From NCBI RefSeq assembly GCF_041505935.1, contig NZ_CP140110.1: a DNA stretch of 64,000 bases; one strand, 5' to 3'. Shown here one piece after another: positions 55,434 through 64,000 of this stretch. Position 1 is the stretch's first letter, and each line of letters starts with the position of its first letter. The stretch is from Fervidobacterium_A thailandense (GTDB lineage: Bacteria; Thermotogota; Thermotogae; Thermotogales; Fervidobacteriaceae). Position numbers and translations under genes: made by a program. The notes under the pieces were generated by a model. It worked only from the letters and a program-made list of their open reading frames with translations, was not told the origin of the DNA and ran no database searches.

Positions 55434-56508
55434 ATGATAATATTTCATAAATATGTCGGTTTCAAACAAGAATTCCAGACTGTGGTCCGCACTCTCAAAG
55501 AACACAAAGTCAAGCATGGTGAGGTGGTCCTAGCTAATCCAGGTTTACGGAAGTTTCATGTCCTTTTAAGAGTTCTCGTGTCAGGACTAATTATAAATGA
55601 ACCGGTGATTCATGTTTTCCAAGCTTATTCGCGAATGGTTTCAAGAATTTGCCGAAAGCAGATAAATATCTACTTAAACCACGGCTGGGGGACAAAGAAA
55701 AGTCCAGGAAACTTAGAGATAATTGATCCTGAAACACTGAAAAAGTGGCGGCAACTAAAGAAAAAAACTGACTTTGTAATATGCTATTCAGATTTTGATG
55801 CTGAATACTTTATGAAAAATGAATATTTAAAGGACATTCCGGATCCAAAGTTCATCCCTTTAGGTCATCCGCGAAATGACTTTTTAGTTAAAAACAAGGA
55901 GAATGAAACTTTCAGAAGTTTTCTAAAAAAAAATCCTGGAAATTCCGGAATGTGAAAAAATAATACTCTTCGCCCCCACACATAGGGAAAGTAAGTTGGC
56001 AAGGACAGATTATGACGAAAGGATGATGACATCCTTTCTTGAGCAAATTGCTGTTCTGGACAAAAAACTACAAGAACGTAGATTCTTTCTAATTTTTAAG
56101 CCCCACTATTTGAGTCGCAAATTTAGAAACTTTCCACGATTTTCGAATATAAAAGTTTCGCATGATACAGATCCTCGGTTACTCATGCTGGTGTCCGACA
56201 TTTTAGTAACCGACTACAGTTCAATTTATGTTGACTATTTACTGCTTCAGAGGCCAATTGTTTTTTATCAGCCTGATCTGGAATATTACCAGCATATCAG
56301 GGGATTAGTTGTTGACCCAAAAAACCCGATCCATATGCCTGGTCCGAAGATATCAAAATTGTCACAAATCTTAGAACTCAAAGAAGAAGACTTTAAAAGT
56401 TTTGATTTAGAGAAATCAAGAGCGTTCTTCCATAAGTACTGGGATGACAGAGCTTCAGAACGGCTTGCAAGTTTTCTTCAGAAATTGTTGTCACAAGACG
56501 ATCTTTAA
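55434..56508 (+). pseudogene. CDP-glycerol/CDP-ribitol phosphotransferase-like gene split at an A9 tract
   Basis: This is a TagB/TagF/TarL-like polyol-phosphate transferase. The first frame (ATG 55434, GAGAGGTG 7 nt upstream) has VFQAYSRMVSRICRKQINIYLNHGWGTKKSPG and IPLGHPRNDFL, then ends soon after FRSFLKKN at a run of nine A (55925-55933). With one A fewer the frame continues KILEIPECEKIILFAPTHRES and later LLMLVSDILVTDYSSIYVDYLLLQRPIVFY, the family's donor-site motif, to the TAA at 56508 (357 residues in total). It may be a slippery or phase-variable tract, a recent mutation, or a read error. The next gene makes the likely CDP-ribitol donor. Confidence 0.85.
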
Positions 56509-56548
56509 GAATTTCTGTGATAACTTTTGGCAACCTGGAGGTGGTAAA

Positions 56549-57922
56549 GTGTTTGACGGAAAAAGAGTTTATGCTTTTATTCTCGCAGCAGGAAGTTCAG
56601 AGCGTTTCGGAATGGACATACCTAAGCAGTACGTAAGAATTTCGGGAAAGACTGTTCTAGAGCATACGTTAGAGGTTTTTGAAAATAATGAATTTATCGA
56701 TGAAATATATCTCATTGTTAACCCGCAGCACAGGGACCTTGTCGAAGAAATAATGGTCAGAAATTTTTTTAAGAAAGTTTCGAAGATTTTGAATGGAGGA
56801 AAGACACGTCAGGAAAGTACGAAAGTAGCGATCTCGGCTCTTGAAGACTTAGATTCTTACGTTCTAGTCCACGATGCTGTGAGGCCGTTCGTATCTCATA
56901 GGATTATCAATGCAGTACTTGACAAGCTTAAAGAGTTTGAATCTGTTGATGTTGCGATTCCGGCAACTGACACTATCATAAAAGTCAGTCAGAATTTGAT
57001 TAGTGAAGTACCAAATAGACATGAGCTCATGCTTGGACAAACTCCCCAAGGCTTTAGAGCGGGGGTGTTAAAAAAAGCGTACGAAATTTTTGATCGGAAC
57101 CCAATTGCAGCAACTGATGACTGCACTCTTGTTTTAAAGTACAACTTAGGAAGAGTTTACGTAGTGGAGGGTGAACGATTCAATATTAAGATAACATATC
57201 CGGAGGACCTTTATCTCGTGGATAAGATTTTCCAAGTTCGTACAGCAGGCGTGACAAATTTAGAGACTGCTGATCTGCGGTCACTGAAAGAAAAAGTTCT
57301 CGTTGTTTTTGGTGGAAATACAGGCATAGGTCTTAAGATTTGCGAACTTGCTCAAAAGTACGGAGCAAAAGCCTATGCTTTTTCAAGAAGAAATGCTTGT
57401 GATGTATCAAGTCCTGATGATGTGAGAAAAGCGCTTAGAGAAGTTAATGATAGGGAAGGAAAAATCGACTTTGTGGTTGATTCTGCAGCAGTACTGAGCT
57501 TATCAACCTTGGATTCTTCAAGTTATGACTCGATTCTTACGCAAATCATGACTAACTATTTTGGGGCAATTGTGATTGCGAAAGAGTCGTTTCCATTCCT
57601 TCAAAAGACAAAAGGTGCTTTGTTACTTTTTGCGTCAAGCTCATACACCCGAGGTAGAAAATTGTACTCAATATACTCCTCTACAAAAGCAGCACTTGTA
57701 AATTTGGCTCAGGCATTATCTGAAGAATGGGCAGTACATAACTGTAGAGTGAATGTAATAAACCCAGAGAGAACTAATACAGAACTACGAAGGAAAAATT
57801 TCGGACTTGAGGACCCAAGTTCTTTGTTGGATCCTCATGTAGTTGCGGAGGTTGCTCTAAAGGTTCTGCTCTCCAATTTCACTGGACAAGTGATTGATAT
57901 AAGAAAGCAAGACTACTTTTAA
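56549..57922 (+). CDS. Bifunctional cytidylyltransferase/reductase, CDP-ribitol synthase type (Bcs1/Acs1-like)
   Basis: This is a 457-residue two-domain cytoplasmic protein. Residues ~1-235 are IspD/TarI-like: YAFILAAGSSERFGMDIPKQY, GGKTRQEST, YVLVHDAVRPFV, GQTPQGFR and TDDC. Residues ~250-457 are an SDR: VLVVFGGNTGIGLKI, DFVVDSAAVLS, ASSSYTRGRKLYSIYSSTKAAL. This order is that of Haemophilus Bcs1/Acs1, which reduces ribulose 5-phosphate and activates it to CDP-ribitol. GTG 56549 has GGAGG 7-8 nt upstream. The upstream frame overlapping the preceding gene is a shadow. The polyol specificity is inferred from domain architecture and the neighbouring phosphotransferase. Confidence 0.87.
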   Translation: MFDGKRVYAFILAAGSSERFGMDIPKQYVRISGKTVLEHTLEVFENNEFIDEIYLIVNPQHRDLVEEIMVRNFFKKVSKILNGGKTRQESTKVAISALEDLDSYVLVHDAVRPFVSHRIINAVLDKLKEFESVDVAIPATDTIIKVSQNLISEVPNRHELMLGQTPQGFRAGVLKKAYEIFDRNPIAATDDCTLVLKYNLGRVYVVEGERFNIKITYPEDLYLVDKIFQVRTAGVTNLETADLRSLKEKVLVVFGGNTGIGLKICELAQKYGAKAYAFSRRNACDVSSPDDVRKALREVNDREGKIDFVVDSAAVLSLSTLDSSSYDSILTQIMTNYFGAIVIAKESFPFLQKTKGALLLFASSSYTRGRKLYSIYSSTKAALVNLAQALSEEWAVHNCRVNVINPERTNTELRRKNFGLEDPSSLLDPHVVAEVALKVLLSNFTGQVIDIRKQDYF

Positions 57923-57943
57923 ATATAGTTCTTGTGCTGATAT

Positions 57944-58129
57944 TTGGGACAGCTTGAAGTTTTAGCTCACGTTGTTGAAAAAATTGGGCGGTCTGTCGTT
58001 CGCAAACCAATTTTAAAACCAATTTTAGAAACAACCTTAGCTGCAAGTTTGAACGCTATACACTTCAATGGAATGCGAAATGAAAAAGTGGCGCAACATA
58101 CTGTTCACAGTTACTTTGGCACCTCTTAA
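57944..58129 (+). CDS. Short open frame of unknown status
   Basis: This is a 61-codon frame starting TTG GGA CAG with no clear ribosome site. Translation (LEVLAHVVEKIGRSVVRKPILKP...) is not low-complexity but matches nothing I know. It may be the remnant of a longer gene. It fills the 250-nt gap before wzx. Confidence 0.25.
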   Translation: MGQLEVLAHVVEKIGRSVVRKPILKPILETTLAASLNAIHFNGMRNEKVAQHTVHSYFGTS

Positions 58130-58174
58130 CAAATGGTTGTTGAAGTACTGCTTACATCGTTAGGAGTGTAGTTC

Positions 58175-59602
58175 ATGTCAAGATATAGAAAGTTATTTAC
58201 CGACACCTTAATACTAGCTGCTGGCAATCTTGGGACAAAAACGGTTCAGTTTTTGCTTCTGCCAGTTATTACGCGCTATCTTAGTCCAAAGGACCTTGGC
58301 AAGCTGGACATACTCTCTACAACTGTTTTGCTCATAGTCCCATTGTTTTCTCTGCAAATTCCAGAGGCTGTATTACGTTTTACAGTTGAATATACGCGGA
58401 ACAACGTTGAAACTACTGAATTACTTGTATCAGCACTCGTTTTTTCGTTCTTCAGTGCGGTACCCGTATTCTTCTTATGTTTGATTTCTTCAAAGCTCGA
58501 AACATTTAAAAACTTCGGCTTGTTCCTCTTTATTATTTACGTTTTATCTGTGCTCAACACTGTGCTTAGGCAGTACATCCGTGGCATAGACAAAGTGAGA
58601 GTTTATGTCATTAGCGATCTTTTATATTCACTTAGCTTCGCTGTTTCGCTAGTTTTACTATTGAAAATTTTTAGCCTGGGTTTGAATGGATATTTGCTTT
58701 CCATGGTGCTTGCTTTTTCAACATCGTTACTGTTTGTCGCACCAATCGTCTTCGTTTCGGTTGGCTGGTCAAAAAAATTATTACCCATCAATACGGCGAT
58801 TTTACGGCAGATGCTAATCTATTCTCTCCCGTTAGTTCCCAATGGTATAATGTGGTGGGTCATCACTGCTTCCGATAGATACATTCTGAGAGCTTTTTTG
58901 GGTTACGAAGCTACAGGAATTTATTCGGTTGCAACGAAGATTCCATCATTAGTTACGGTTTTTTACAGCGTTTTTCACCAAGCATGGCAAGTATCATCCA
59001 TGGAGGAATCTTCAAACCAGAATTATCCAAAATACTTTACTATGGTTTTCTCCGCAGTTCAAACTTACCTCTTTCTAGGGGCGTCAATGGGCCTTCTCAT
59101 TCTAAAGCCGTTTCTAAGTGTTTACATAAATGAGTCCTACGGTGAGTCGTGGAAGTATGTTCCGTTTTTGTTGCTCGGAGCAGTGTATCAAGTTTTTTCT
59201 GGATTCTTTGGGGTAAATTACGGGAACTTTAAAAGAACCGCGGGTGCATTTTACTCTACATTTATAGCTGCCTTAGTGAAGATTACAACGTTCCTATTTC
59301 TTCTTAAACCTGCCGGAATCCAGGCTGCATCTATTTCAACAATGCTCGGATATCTCTCGATGTGGATTATCCGGATTAGACATACTAAGGAGATAGCAAA
59401 TGTGTATATCGACTCTAAGTTAAATATTGTTTGTTCCATTTTGTTAACTGCTCAAGCCACCAGTCTTACTATCCTTGGTGAGAATTCTTACATTGTTCAA
59501 CTTGCAATTTTTGGCGCTCTTCTGGGTTCAGTTCGTCGACATTTAAAGGCTCTCTTTGCTCTTTCTTTTTCATACATCAGGAGCGTGATGAAAGTTAAAT
59601 GA
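58175..59602 (+). CDS. wzx: Wzx-like polysaccharide flippase (intact)
   Basis: This is a 475-residue membrane protein of the MATE/MviN-like polysaccharide transporter clan with 12-14 helices. The N-terminus LFTDTLILAAGNLGTKTVQFLLLPVITRYLSPKDLGKLDILST is a typical Wzx start. Other family marks are VLRQYIRGIDKVRVYVISDLLYS and SLPLVPNGIMWWVITASDRYILRAFLGYEATGIYSVA. It moves lipid-linked repeat units across the membrane for the Wzy polymerase. AGGAG precedes the ATG. It presumably replaces the dead flippase at 53750. Confidence 0.92.
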   Translation: MSRYRKLFTDTLILAAGNLGTKTVQFLLLPVITRYLSPKDLGKLDILSTTVLLIVPLFSLQIPEAVLRFTVEYTRNNVETTELLVSALVFSFFSAVPVFFLCLISSKLETFKNFGLFLFIIYVLSVLNTVLRQYIRGIDKVRVYVISDLLYSLSFAVSLVLLLKIFSLGLNGYLLSMVLAFSTSLLFVAPIVFVSVGWSKKLLPINTAILRQMLIYSLPLVPNGIMWWVITASDRYILRAFLGYEATGIYSVATKIPSLVTVFYSVFHQAWQVSSMEESSNQNYPKYFTMVFSAVQTYLFLGASMGLLILKPFLSVYINESYGESWKYVPFLLLGAVYQVFSGFFGVNYGNFKRTAGAFYSTFIAALVKITTFLFLLKPAGIQAASISTMLGYLSMWIIRIRHTKEIANVYIDSKLNIVCSILLTAQATSLTILGENSYIVQLAIFGALLGSVRRHLKALFALSFSYIRSVMKVK

Positions 59603-59895
59603 TCGAGTAAATCATTGTGTGGTGGTGCAGGTATTCAATTAGCGTGGTTTGAACTGGTCGGGTTCGATGAGATCTACTTTGAATGAATTTCAAAAAGACA
59701 GATGTAGACTTTAAATCACAACTCTTATCCAACGTTCGCAGTGATTTTAATAAGGTTCGTATCTTTTGCTTCCTTCGCTGAAATCATCCAAGCTATCTCA
59801 CTGCAAGCACATGTAGAAATCTACCCCTCGAGTGTGTTGAACTTATAAAGCGTACCTCAGAAGAAACGACGAAGTTCTGTAAGTGTTAATTTTAA
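59603..59895. other. Intergenic region without a recognisable gene
   Basis: I see no open frame above 30 codons with a ribosome site, no IS termini and no hairpin with a T tract. Short protein-like snatches occur, so it may hold eroded coding sequence. Confidence 0.5.
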
Positions 59896-60255
59896 TCAAT
59901 ACTTCAAAAGAACACGGATCTCTTTAAAGACCTCAAGAGTATTGCCATGTTGATGAGAGTGCAGCCGAGGATTTGTATTGCGGATTTTAGGAGACTCGGT
60001 GAAACAGTATGCAAGAGGGTTCTTGAAAGACTCAGGCTCATGAAGGAAGGTTACACCTTTAAAGAAATGGTGGACGTGCTTGGTAGGGAGAATATACTCA
60101 GCAAGAAGGCGATAGGATATTTGAACGTGGTGCGGACCATTGGAAATTTTGCGGTTCATCCATCGGATGACGTTTTTACCGACGAGGATGTGAGAGTTGT
60201 TTCGTATGCTTTTTCTCAGGTGCTTAAGGAGATACTGGAAAAGGGGTTGTTGTGA
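59896..60255 (+). pseudogene. DUF4145-like domain, N-terminally truncated
   Basis: The frame is open from a TAA at ~59893 and reads ILQKNTDLFKDLKSIAMLMRVQPRICIADFRRLGETVCKRVLERL..., then LGRENILSKKAIGYLNVVRTIGNFAVHPSDDVFTDEDVRVVSYAFSQVLKEIL. The 'DP..A....R...E' helix and the 'IR..GN.AVH' block are the DUF4145 pattern found alone or at the N-terminus of type I restriction R subunits. The first ATG in frame is at 59947 without a ribosome site, so this is probably a remnant of a larger gene. A terminator follows. Confidence 0.55.
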
Positions 60256-60276
60256 GAGGTTGTCAATTCTTTACCT

Positions 60277-60306
60277 TGGGGCGTGATTTGAAGCGCCCCA
60301 TTTTTT
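60277..60306 (+). terminator. Intrinsic terminator
   Basis: TGGGGCG / CGCCCCA stem, 10-nt loop, then six T (60301-60306). It follows the DUF4145-like frame by 22 nt. Confidence 0.85.
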
Positions 60307-60751
60307 GTTGAGAGGCTTTTGGGAAGTTGCAACCAGAAAAAGTTGTTGTGTAAAAACGGTAAAAGATATGTAATAAAAAAACAAATATAATCAAGGTATG
60401 GAAACATTGCCCAACTGAAATACGGTTCAACGAGATTCTTTGGACCGTATGAAGCCAGCATCCCTGTAAGGGGAACTTTCGAAGCCATGGTGCACGTGAA
60501 GCTCTCCAACATCGGTTCTGAGGGATATCAACGTAGTCCAAGAAGCAAAGATGTTCGATTTTGCGTTAACGATTAAAGAAACGCGAAATGACGTCTTTGA
60601 AAAACTCAGGTAAAACTTGAAGGAAAAATTGGCAGGGCTGAAACGTGAGAAAAATTTGGCTTCGACGAAAGGTGTAATGGTCAAGGTTCCTCTTGAAAAA
60701 GTCTTACAGACTAATGGAAAAATTACGAAGAACTCATCCTGAGTTGCGCAC
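60307..60751 (+). pseudogene. Eroded coding sequence of unknown origin
   Basis: There is no intact gene. Plus-strand fragments look protein-coding: LKYGSTRFFGPYEASIPVRGTFEAMVHVKLSNIGSEGY at 60415-60530, then in another frame VQEAKMFDFALTIKETRNDVFEKLR and KLAGLKREKNLASTKGVMVKVPLEKV up to ~60715. Stops and frame changes separate them. I do not recognise the parent protein. Confidence 0.45.
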
Positions 60752-60780
60752 TTGAAGTGGAATACGTAGAATGGTAAAAT
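60752..60780 (+). promoter_or_regulatory. Promoter of the second SLBB export gene
   Basis: TTGAAG (60752-60757) and TAAAAT (60775-60780) are 17 nt apart with an extended TG. It lies 37 nt before the GTG start, so this copy has its own promoter. Confidence 0.75.
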
Positions 60781-60817
60781 ACAAGGTTGGACGCTGACAC
60801 CAAAGGAGGAGTATGTT

Positions 60818-63800
60818 GTGCCCAAACATGTCGCTAAGAAGCTTTGGTTTGGTTTTCTGCTCTCTGTTGTTCTCTTATCAGCGCAAACAGTTGTATCCTA
60901 TACCATCAGAGTCGGTGATGTTATTGGTATTGATGTTTTCAACCAGCCAACCCTTTCAAGGAACGTCACCGTAGCCCTCGACGGAACTATTTCGTATCCC
61001 TACGTAGGCACGGTTAAAGCCGCTGGTTTAACGGTTGATCAATTGAGAGGGATTATAGAACAGGGTGTTCGGAGAATTTTGAAAGACCCGATCGTAACGG
61101 TTTATATCGTGCAACACGCTCCCGCTTACGTGTACATTCAGGGCGCAATCAATACGACAGTAAATATCTCCACGATCCCCAACCTCACGCTGACAAGACT
61201 CTTTTCCCACCTTGGGATAAACAAGAACGCTGAGGTTGACTTTTCGGATGTTCGGATCATACGCTCTGGACAGTCGCGTAGCTACAACATGTTGGATTAC
61301 ATTTACGGTGGAATTCTCAAAGAAGACCCGGTTATCCAGGAGGGTGATATCGTCTATCTCCCTCCACTCACCGCCTCGAAGCTAATCACCGTTAACGGTG
61401 CTTATACACTTTCCACACCGTTCGAGCCCGGTATGACTTTGAGAACTGTCTTGCTGAAACTGGGACCACTTGATCGAACGAAGGCCATGACCGAATCATC
61501 AAGCGTTCTTATCGACGGCCGACTCATCCCCGTAAATCTCGAAGATGTGGTACTTGGGAAATTTGATTTACCCCTCAAACCTGGTGCAAGTGTCTACATT
61601 CCGCGAAGAGATGTTCGCTACGTTTACGTTGTTGGGTTTGTCCCGTCCCCGGGAATGAAAGAATTCCAACCTGAAGAGCGAATGACACTGGCACTTGCGC
61701 TCACTAAAGCAGGAGGAATTCAGAAGAACGACGAGAAGTGGATTAGGAATATAAAAATAATTGCTCCAGATGGCAAAGTTACCGAATATGATAAAGAAAT
61801 ACTGGGCAATGCCGTAAACGTTTCGCTAAGTTCCGGAACGACGGTGGAGGTAATCAAACATCCGGAGTTCAGGATATACCTTACTGGAGACCTGCAAACG
61901 GGCATTATTACGTTCGATCCCGAAGAACCGAAGACGCTGGCAGGATTACTCTCAAAGATTGGTGGTCTGAAGACCGCAGATTTGAAGTGGATTCAATCGG
62001 TAACTGTTAACGGTCGAGTTGTGGAGCTTTCGAAGGCGACTCAGGTGCCTTTGTCGAACAACGACGTTGTCGAAATCAAAAAGTATCCGGAATTTAAAGT
62101 TTACATCACGGGTGATTTTACAAATCAAAGTGTTGTAAGCTTTGAACCGGATGAACCGAAGACCTTGCAGCAACTGTTGGTCAAACTGGGTGGGTTAAAG
62201 ACTGACCAAATCAAGTGGATCGAGAGTATCAAACTCAACGGGCAAACTGTTGACCTATCCAAGTTGTCGGTGTACAGTCTAAACGATAAAGATGTGGTCG
62301 AAATCAAAAAATATCCGGAGTTTCGTGTGTACTTGACTGGGGATTTCACCACGCAGACGCAGATAATCTTCGAGCCGGACGAGCCGAGGACCATTCAACA
62401 GCTTCTTGTTAAAGTCGGAGGGCTCAAGACCGACCAACTTAAATGGATAGAGAGTATAAAATTGAACGGCCAGCCGGTGGAATTGTCAAAACTCTCCAAC
62501 TACACCCTCAAGGATAAAGACGTTGTCGAGATTAGAAAGTACCCAGAGTTCCGCGTGTACATAACCGGGGATTTCACAAACCAAACGCAGGTAAATTTTG
62601 AACCAGACGAGCCGAAAACACTCGAGCAACTCTTTATCAAAATCGGAGGTTTCAAAACAGACCAACTTAAATGGATAGAGAGTGTGAAACTCAACGGGCA
62701 ACGTGTGGATCTTTCCAAGTTGTCTAACTACGTACTAAAAGATAAGGACGTGGTCGAAATAAAGAAATATCCCGAGTTCTACGTTTATGTTCAGGGCCTC
62801 GTGAACACAAAGGGAAGAATCTTATTTGATCCTGAGGAGAAACGAACACTCAAGACACTCCTTGCAAAAGTTGGGCTTCCGAACGACGAAGTGGAAAACG
62901 AAGGCATGGTTCTAATCAACAACGAAACGACGATTGCCGTAAAGGATGTATTGTACGGAACAAAGGACTTACCACTTGCGCTCGGTGACATGGTGCAAGT
63001 TTCGTACGAACCGTTCATTGTAAACGTGATTGGTCCTTCCGCTGGAACTGTCCAGCTTAGTTACAAAGAACCGCGTACATTGTCGTACTTGGTCAAGAAA
63101 GTTGGGATTACCGATCCTGAATCGGTGGAGAAAATCGTTCTGGTACGTGGAGGAAAGCAAACTGAATATGACGCAAAGCAGCTGCTGTTCGGGAACATAC
63201 AGATTCCATTAAGCAAACTCGATACGGTAGTCGTCAAACCTGCTCTTGCGAACGCTGTCTACGTAACCGGTGATGTTGCTGCGTACGTAACATTTGCTTC
63301 GAACGAACCGATAACACTTCAGAGGGTGATCTCGAAGATAGGTCTGAGTGATTTGAGAAGGGTTGATAAAATTATTGTTGAAGGTAAAGAAATACCAAAA
63401 GAAAGTGATGTACAACTTCAGCGAGGAACGATAGTCAACGTATCACTCAAGAAACCTATCTTCGTTACCGCAATGGGATACATACGCACCACGGGTCGGG
63501 TGACGTTCGAGTACTACGAGACGGCAGATCTGAAAAACCTATTTGCCAAACTTGGTGGTTTGATCATCAATCCGGAAAGTTACTACTCATCCGATACGGT
63601 GTACATCATCAGAGATGGCCGTGTCGTTGAGAGCTTCAACGCGTTCGAAGTATACACCGGTGTGAAGAACGCAGAACTGAAAGACGGCGACTTTGTATAC
63701 GTTACCGAAACACAACCAAAGCAAGTGTACGTCTTCGGAAAGGGTATGCCGAATGGACTTGTAAGGTTCACAGTGGGTGAGGAATTTGACCTGAGAACCT

Positions 63801-64000
63801 TAATTGGAAAACTTGGTGGAATGCGCGATGGTGTGAGCAAGAACATCTCCATCGTTGACGGTGAAAAAGTCCAAACGATAACTTGGAACGAATATGTGAA
63901 CATGAAACTCACAACGAATGCGATCGTACTTTTCGACGTTGACAAAGAAAACTTCATCTACATCATCGACGCAAACGGAAAACCGGACATGTTCTACACC
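60818..64000 (+). CDS. Polysaccharide export protein with many SLBB domains, copy 2 (3' end outside window)
   Basis: The GTG start at 60818 has GGAGG 8 nt upstream. A signal peptide (KKLWFGFLLSVVLLSAQTVVS) is followed by the Poly_export domain (IRVGDVIGIDVFNQPTLSRNV...) and the same SLBB series as copy 1, including four tandem 75-76-residue units starting around 61861. At least 1061 residues are visible without a stop. Protein similarity to copy 1 is high throughout, but DNA similarity is moderate until about 63752 and nearly complete after that. A wzc-like gene probably follows to the right, by analogy with copy 1. Confidence 0.9.
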   Translation, partial: MPKHVAKKLWFGFLLSVVLLSAQTVVSYTIRVGDVIGIDVFNQPTLSRNVTVALDGTISYPYVGTVKAAGLTVDQLRGIIEQGVRRILKDPIVTVYIVQHAPAYVYIQGAINTTVNISTIPNLTLTRLFSHLGINKNAEVDFSDVRIIRSGQSRSYNMLDYIYGGILKEDPVIQEGDIVYLPPLTASKLITVNGAYTLSTPFEPGMTLRTVLLKLGPLDRTKAMTESSSVLIDGRLIPVNLEDVVLGKFDLPLKPGASVYIPRRDVRYVYVVGFVPSPGMKEFQPEERMTLALALTKAGGIQKNDEKWIRNIKIIAPDGKVTEYDKEILGNAVNVSLSSGTTVEVIKHPEFRIYLTGDLQTGIITFDPEEPKTLAGLLSKIGGLKTADLKWIQSVTVNGRVVELSKATQVPLSNNDVVEIKKYPEFKVYITGDFTNQSVVSFEPDEPKTLQQLLVKLGGLKTDQIKWIESIKLNGQTVDLSKLSVYSLNDKDVVEIKKYPEFRVYLTGDFTTQTQIIFEPDEPRTIQQLLVKVGGLKTDQLKWIESIKLNGQPVELSKLSNYTLKDKDVVEIRKYPEFRVYITGDFTNQTQVNFEPDEPKTLEQLFIKIGGFKTDQLKWIESVKLNGQRVDLSKLSNYVLKDKDVVEIKKYPEFYVYVQGLVNTKGRILFDPEEKRTLKTLLAKVGLPNDEVENEGMVLINNETTIAVKDVLYGTKDLPLALGDMVQVSYEPFIVNVIGPSAGTVQLSYKEPRTLSYLVKKVGITDPESVEKIVLVRGGKQTEYDAKQLLFGNIQIPLSKLDTVVVKPALANAVYVTGDVAAYVTFASNEPITLQRVISKIGLSDLRRVDKIIVEGKEIPKESDVQLQRGTIVNVSLKKPIFVTAMGYIRTTGRVTFEYYETADLKNLFAKLGGLIINPESYYSSDTVYIIRDGRVVESFNAFEVYTGVKNAELKDGDFVYVTETQPKQVYVFGKGMPNGLVRFTVGEEFDLRTLIGKLGGMRDGVSKNISIVDGEKVQTITWNEYVNMKLTTNAIVLFDVDKENFIYIIDANGKPDMFYT

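Overview
The window looks like a chromosomal segment of a member of the Thermotogae, most probably a Fervidobacterium-like thermophile. The evidence is a TM0106-family nuclease, a lipid A-independent envelope gene set with a barrel-type outer-membrane protein, strong GGAGG-type ribosome sites with frequent GTG/TTG starts, and many insertion sequences. The genus is an inference from memory of these families and was not searched. REGION 1 (1-12000, minus strand) is a tightly packed operon. In transcription order it holds a large membrane-anchored unknown protein, a WecA/MraY-type glycan phosphotransferase, an O-antigen-ligase-like protein with a long soluble tail, a small anchored protein, ruvB, yggS, yggT, nadK, phoU and an LptF/LptG-type permease fused to an OstA/LptA-like domain that runs off the left edge. 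REGION 2 (12000-27800) is housekeeping. It has tRNA-Ala(CGC), whose terminator lies inside the convergent fumarase gene, then class I fumarase alpha and beta subunits, a MATE exporter, an SDR, a RecB-like nuclease and a metallophosphoesterase. A beta-propeller lipoprotein gene here is broken by an in-frame stop. It is divergent from a small sigma-region-2-like protein that has a perfect operator palindrome at its promoter. The region ends with an outer-membrane barrel protein, pgeF, an RND/MMPL exporter, nadE and a Cys-cluster protein. REGION 3 (27800 to the right edge) is a Wzx/Wzy-type exopolysaccharide or capsule locus. It opens with an SLBB export protein, a Wzc-type tyrosine kinase, a PHP phosphatase, the initiating sugar-phosphate transferase, a GT2 enzyme, and gmd and fcl for GDP-L-fucose. 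It then enters a low-GC stretch with glycosyltransferases, a Wzy polymerase, a galactofuranosyltransferase, a CDP-polyol phosphotransferase (frameshifted in an A9 tract), a two-domain cytidylyltransferase/reductase of the CDP-ribitol (Bcs1/Acs1) type and a Wzx flippase. This stretch is riddled with mobile DNA: five copies of an IS6-like element (two intact with 8-bp target duplications), two full copies and one fragment of a second IS that all share one insertion site for the first, and a frameshifted IS110-type transposase. Several older genes here are dead: a GT4, glf and a first flippase. The locus ends with a second, paralogous SLBB export gene. Its last 249 visible bases are almost identical to the first copy although the rest has diverged strongly, which suggests gene conversion between the two ends of the locus. 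Together the genes describe a surface polysaccharide probably containing fucose, once galactofuranose, and possibly ribitol phosphate, whose gene set is being turned over by transposition and recombination.
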